Under the pieces are notes generated by a model. The model was not told the origin of the DNA, made no database searches, and saw only the letters and a program-made list of their open reading frames with translations. The position numbers and the translations under genes are program-made. From contig NZ_SLXM01000001.1 in NCBI RefSeq assembly GCF_004345825.1, forward strand, positions 248,001-312,000: a stretch of DNA of 64,000 nucleotides. Reading direction: 5' to 3'. This document shows, one piece after another, positions 63,370 through 64,000 of this stretch. Numbering within the stretch: position 1 is the stretch's first letter; each line of letters begins with the position of its first letter. The DNA comes from Tenacibaculum skagerrakense. Its GTDB lineage: Bacteria; Bacteroidota; Bacteroidia; Flavobacteriales; Flavobacteriaceae.

Positions 63370-64000
63370 TTATGCTTTGCTAAATATGCGTTTCCAACTT
63401 TTCTTTTTTACCTTAATATTTGTTCCATGCTCCTTATTGAATTTTGCAACAATTTCTTGTTCGTGTTGTTTGTAAAATTCTGGATCAAAATTAGCATCAG
63501 CTAAATGTGCAAGTACATGATTTACAGATTTTTTTTCGGTTAATACGTTATCGAAAAACTCATGACGCATTCTAATTCCAAAAGTGTTTATACCTATAAA
63601 CTCTTTAGACTCTTTATCAAAGTTTATGTGGATAGCTTTTTTACCATCTTTATATTGCCAGAAGAAACGAGCTTCATTTTCTCTAGGTTTCGCCCAAACC
63701 CAACCATAGGTTTGATATTCTATATCAATAAATTTCGCAGAATTAAACCAATGTCCGGGTTTATATTCGGTTGGGTTATCACAAATAGTTTGTGCAACAG
63801 TTTCTCCCATCATTCTTCCCGTATACCAAACCGCTTCAATCGGTCTTCTTTGTCCAATAGCATCTCTTTGTTCAGCACAGTCACCAATAGCGTAAATGTC
63901 TTTAATATTTGTTTCTAAAGAACGGTTTACAAGCACTCCACGATTTGTTTCAATATTTGAACTCTTTACAAATTCTATGTTTGGAGAAACACCAGCGGTT
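63370..64000 (-). CDS. FAD/NAD(P)-dependent oxidoreductase (3' part, cut by window end)
   Basis: The reading frame is open from the stop at 63370 to the window edge, with residues upstream of the GTG at 63936 continuing as ..GVSPNIEFVK.., so the 5' end lies beyond 64000. The FAD motif YAIGDCAEQ and ETNIKDIYAIGDC are those of pyridine-nucleotide disulphide oxidoreductases of the nitrite-reductase/rubredoxin-reductase type. A C-terminal extension follows, ending in a Lys-rich tail. It likely passes electrons to the adjacent polyferredoxin. Confidence 0.85.
   Translation of the reverse strand, partial: TAGVSPNIEFVKSSNIETNRGVLVNRSLETNIKDIYAIGDCAEQRDAIGQRRPIEAVWYTGRMMGETVAQTICDNPTEYKPGHWFNSAKFIDIEYQTYGWVWAKPRENEARFFWQYKDGKKAIHINFDKESKEFIGINTFGIRMRHEFFDNVLTEKKSVNHVLAHLADANFDPEFYKQHEQEIVAKFNKEHGTNIKVKKKSWKRIFSKA

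Noticed and set aside
63562..63918. Plus-strand 118-codon frame opposite the oxidoreductase
   Set aside because: Antisense shadow of a real coding frame that continues to the window edge.
1..64000. CRISPR arrays, tRNA and rRNA genes, transposases, prophage genes
   Set aside because: No regularly spaced repeats, cloverleaf-like sequences, conserved rRNA blocks or transposase/integrase motifs were recognised in the window. A tRNA scan was not possible by eye alone.

Overview
The window looks like a chromosomal segment of a marine-type member of the Flavobacteriaceae (Bacteroidota). This rests on what the genes show: low GC content, type IX secretion and gliding genes (sprA, a porZ-like gene), TonB-dependent receptors with an N-terminal carboxypeptidase-regulatory-like domain, DUF5686, the gene order ruvA-sprA-gcvH-VanZ-tonB, and many copies of the Bacteroidota -7 promoter element TAnnTTTG. 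A Tenacibaculum/Polaribacter-like genus is an inference, not a demonstration. No rRNA, tRNA, CRISPR array, prophage or transposase was seen; this is mostly core genome with a few accessory genes.

Region by region. 1-5.8 kb: a LysE-like exporter, an alkyltransferase-like DNA-repair protein, the Fe-S carriers Mrp/ApbC and NifU, then a tight FNR / AGMO-like membrane hydroxylase / 2Fe-2S ferredoxin cassette, a small unknown gene and ferritin. 5.9-9.5 kb: aromatic amino acid catabolism (homogentisate dioxygenase, HPPD, tryptophan 2,3-dioxygenase). 9.5-13.3 kb: a DUF3108 protein, an M23 lipoprotein and glucose-6-phosphate isomerase. 13.5-18.6 kb: a large, C-ending-codon-rich TonB-dependent receptor, a small membrane protein, PlsC and an acyl-ACP desaturase. 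18.9-28.6 kb: an omega-amidase, an AddB-like nuclease, a GNAT protein, phosphoglycerate kinase, an aldo/keto reductase, an S41 protease and TrpS, with one repeat-bearing gap at 27.3-27.6 kb. 28.7-30.9 kb: a second PlsC-like enzyme, TrhA/hemolysin III, an SMI1/KNR4 protein and a CYTH protein. 31-37.2 kb: a porZ-recO-TonB receptor-DUF3817-unknown operon. 37.3-46.7 kb: DUF5686, AsmA, QueG, an Aer-type PAS protein and MaeB. 46.8-57.6 kb: ruvA, sprA, gcvH, a VanZ-family gene, two TonB genes and a left-handed beta-helix acetyltransferase. 57.7-64 kb: a minus-strand operon joining an FAD oxidoreductase (cut by the window end), a NosR/NapH-like polyferredoxin, a MORN-repeat protein and three glycosyltransferases.

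How they fit together. The FNR, ferredoxin and diiron hydroxylase could form a self-contained NADPH-driven hydroxylation chain, supplied by the neighbouring Fe-S carriers. The two TonB proteins could energise the two TonB-dependent receptors, while SprA and PorZ serve type IX secretion and surface attachment. The last operon couples a membrane redox pair to polyprenyl-phosphate-style glycan assembly.

The observations I rate highest are the AGMO-like hydroxylase cassette, the FNR-box-like palindrome between the Aer-type PAS gene and maeB, the paired AT-rich dyads around the 4914 gene and ferritin, the redox plus glycan operon, the factor-independent terminator lying inside the 3' coding end of the convergent mannosyltransferase gene, and several probably leaderless promoters. 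I did not find a clearly new defence or mobile system.
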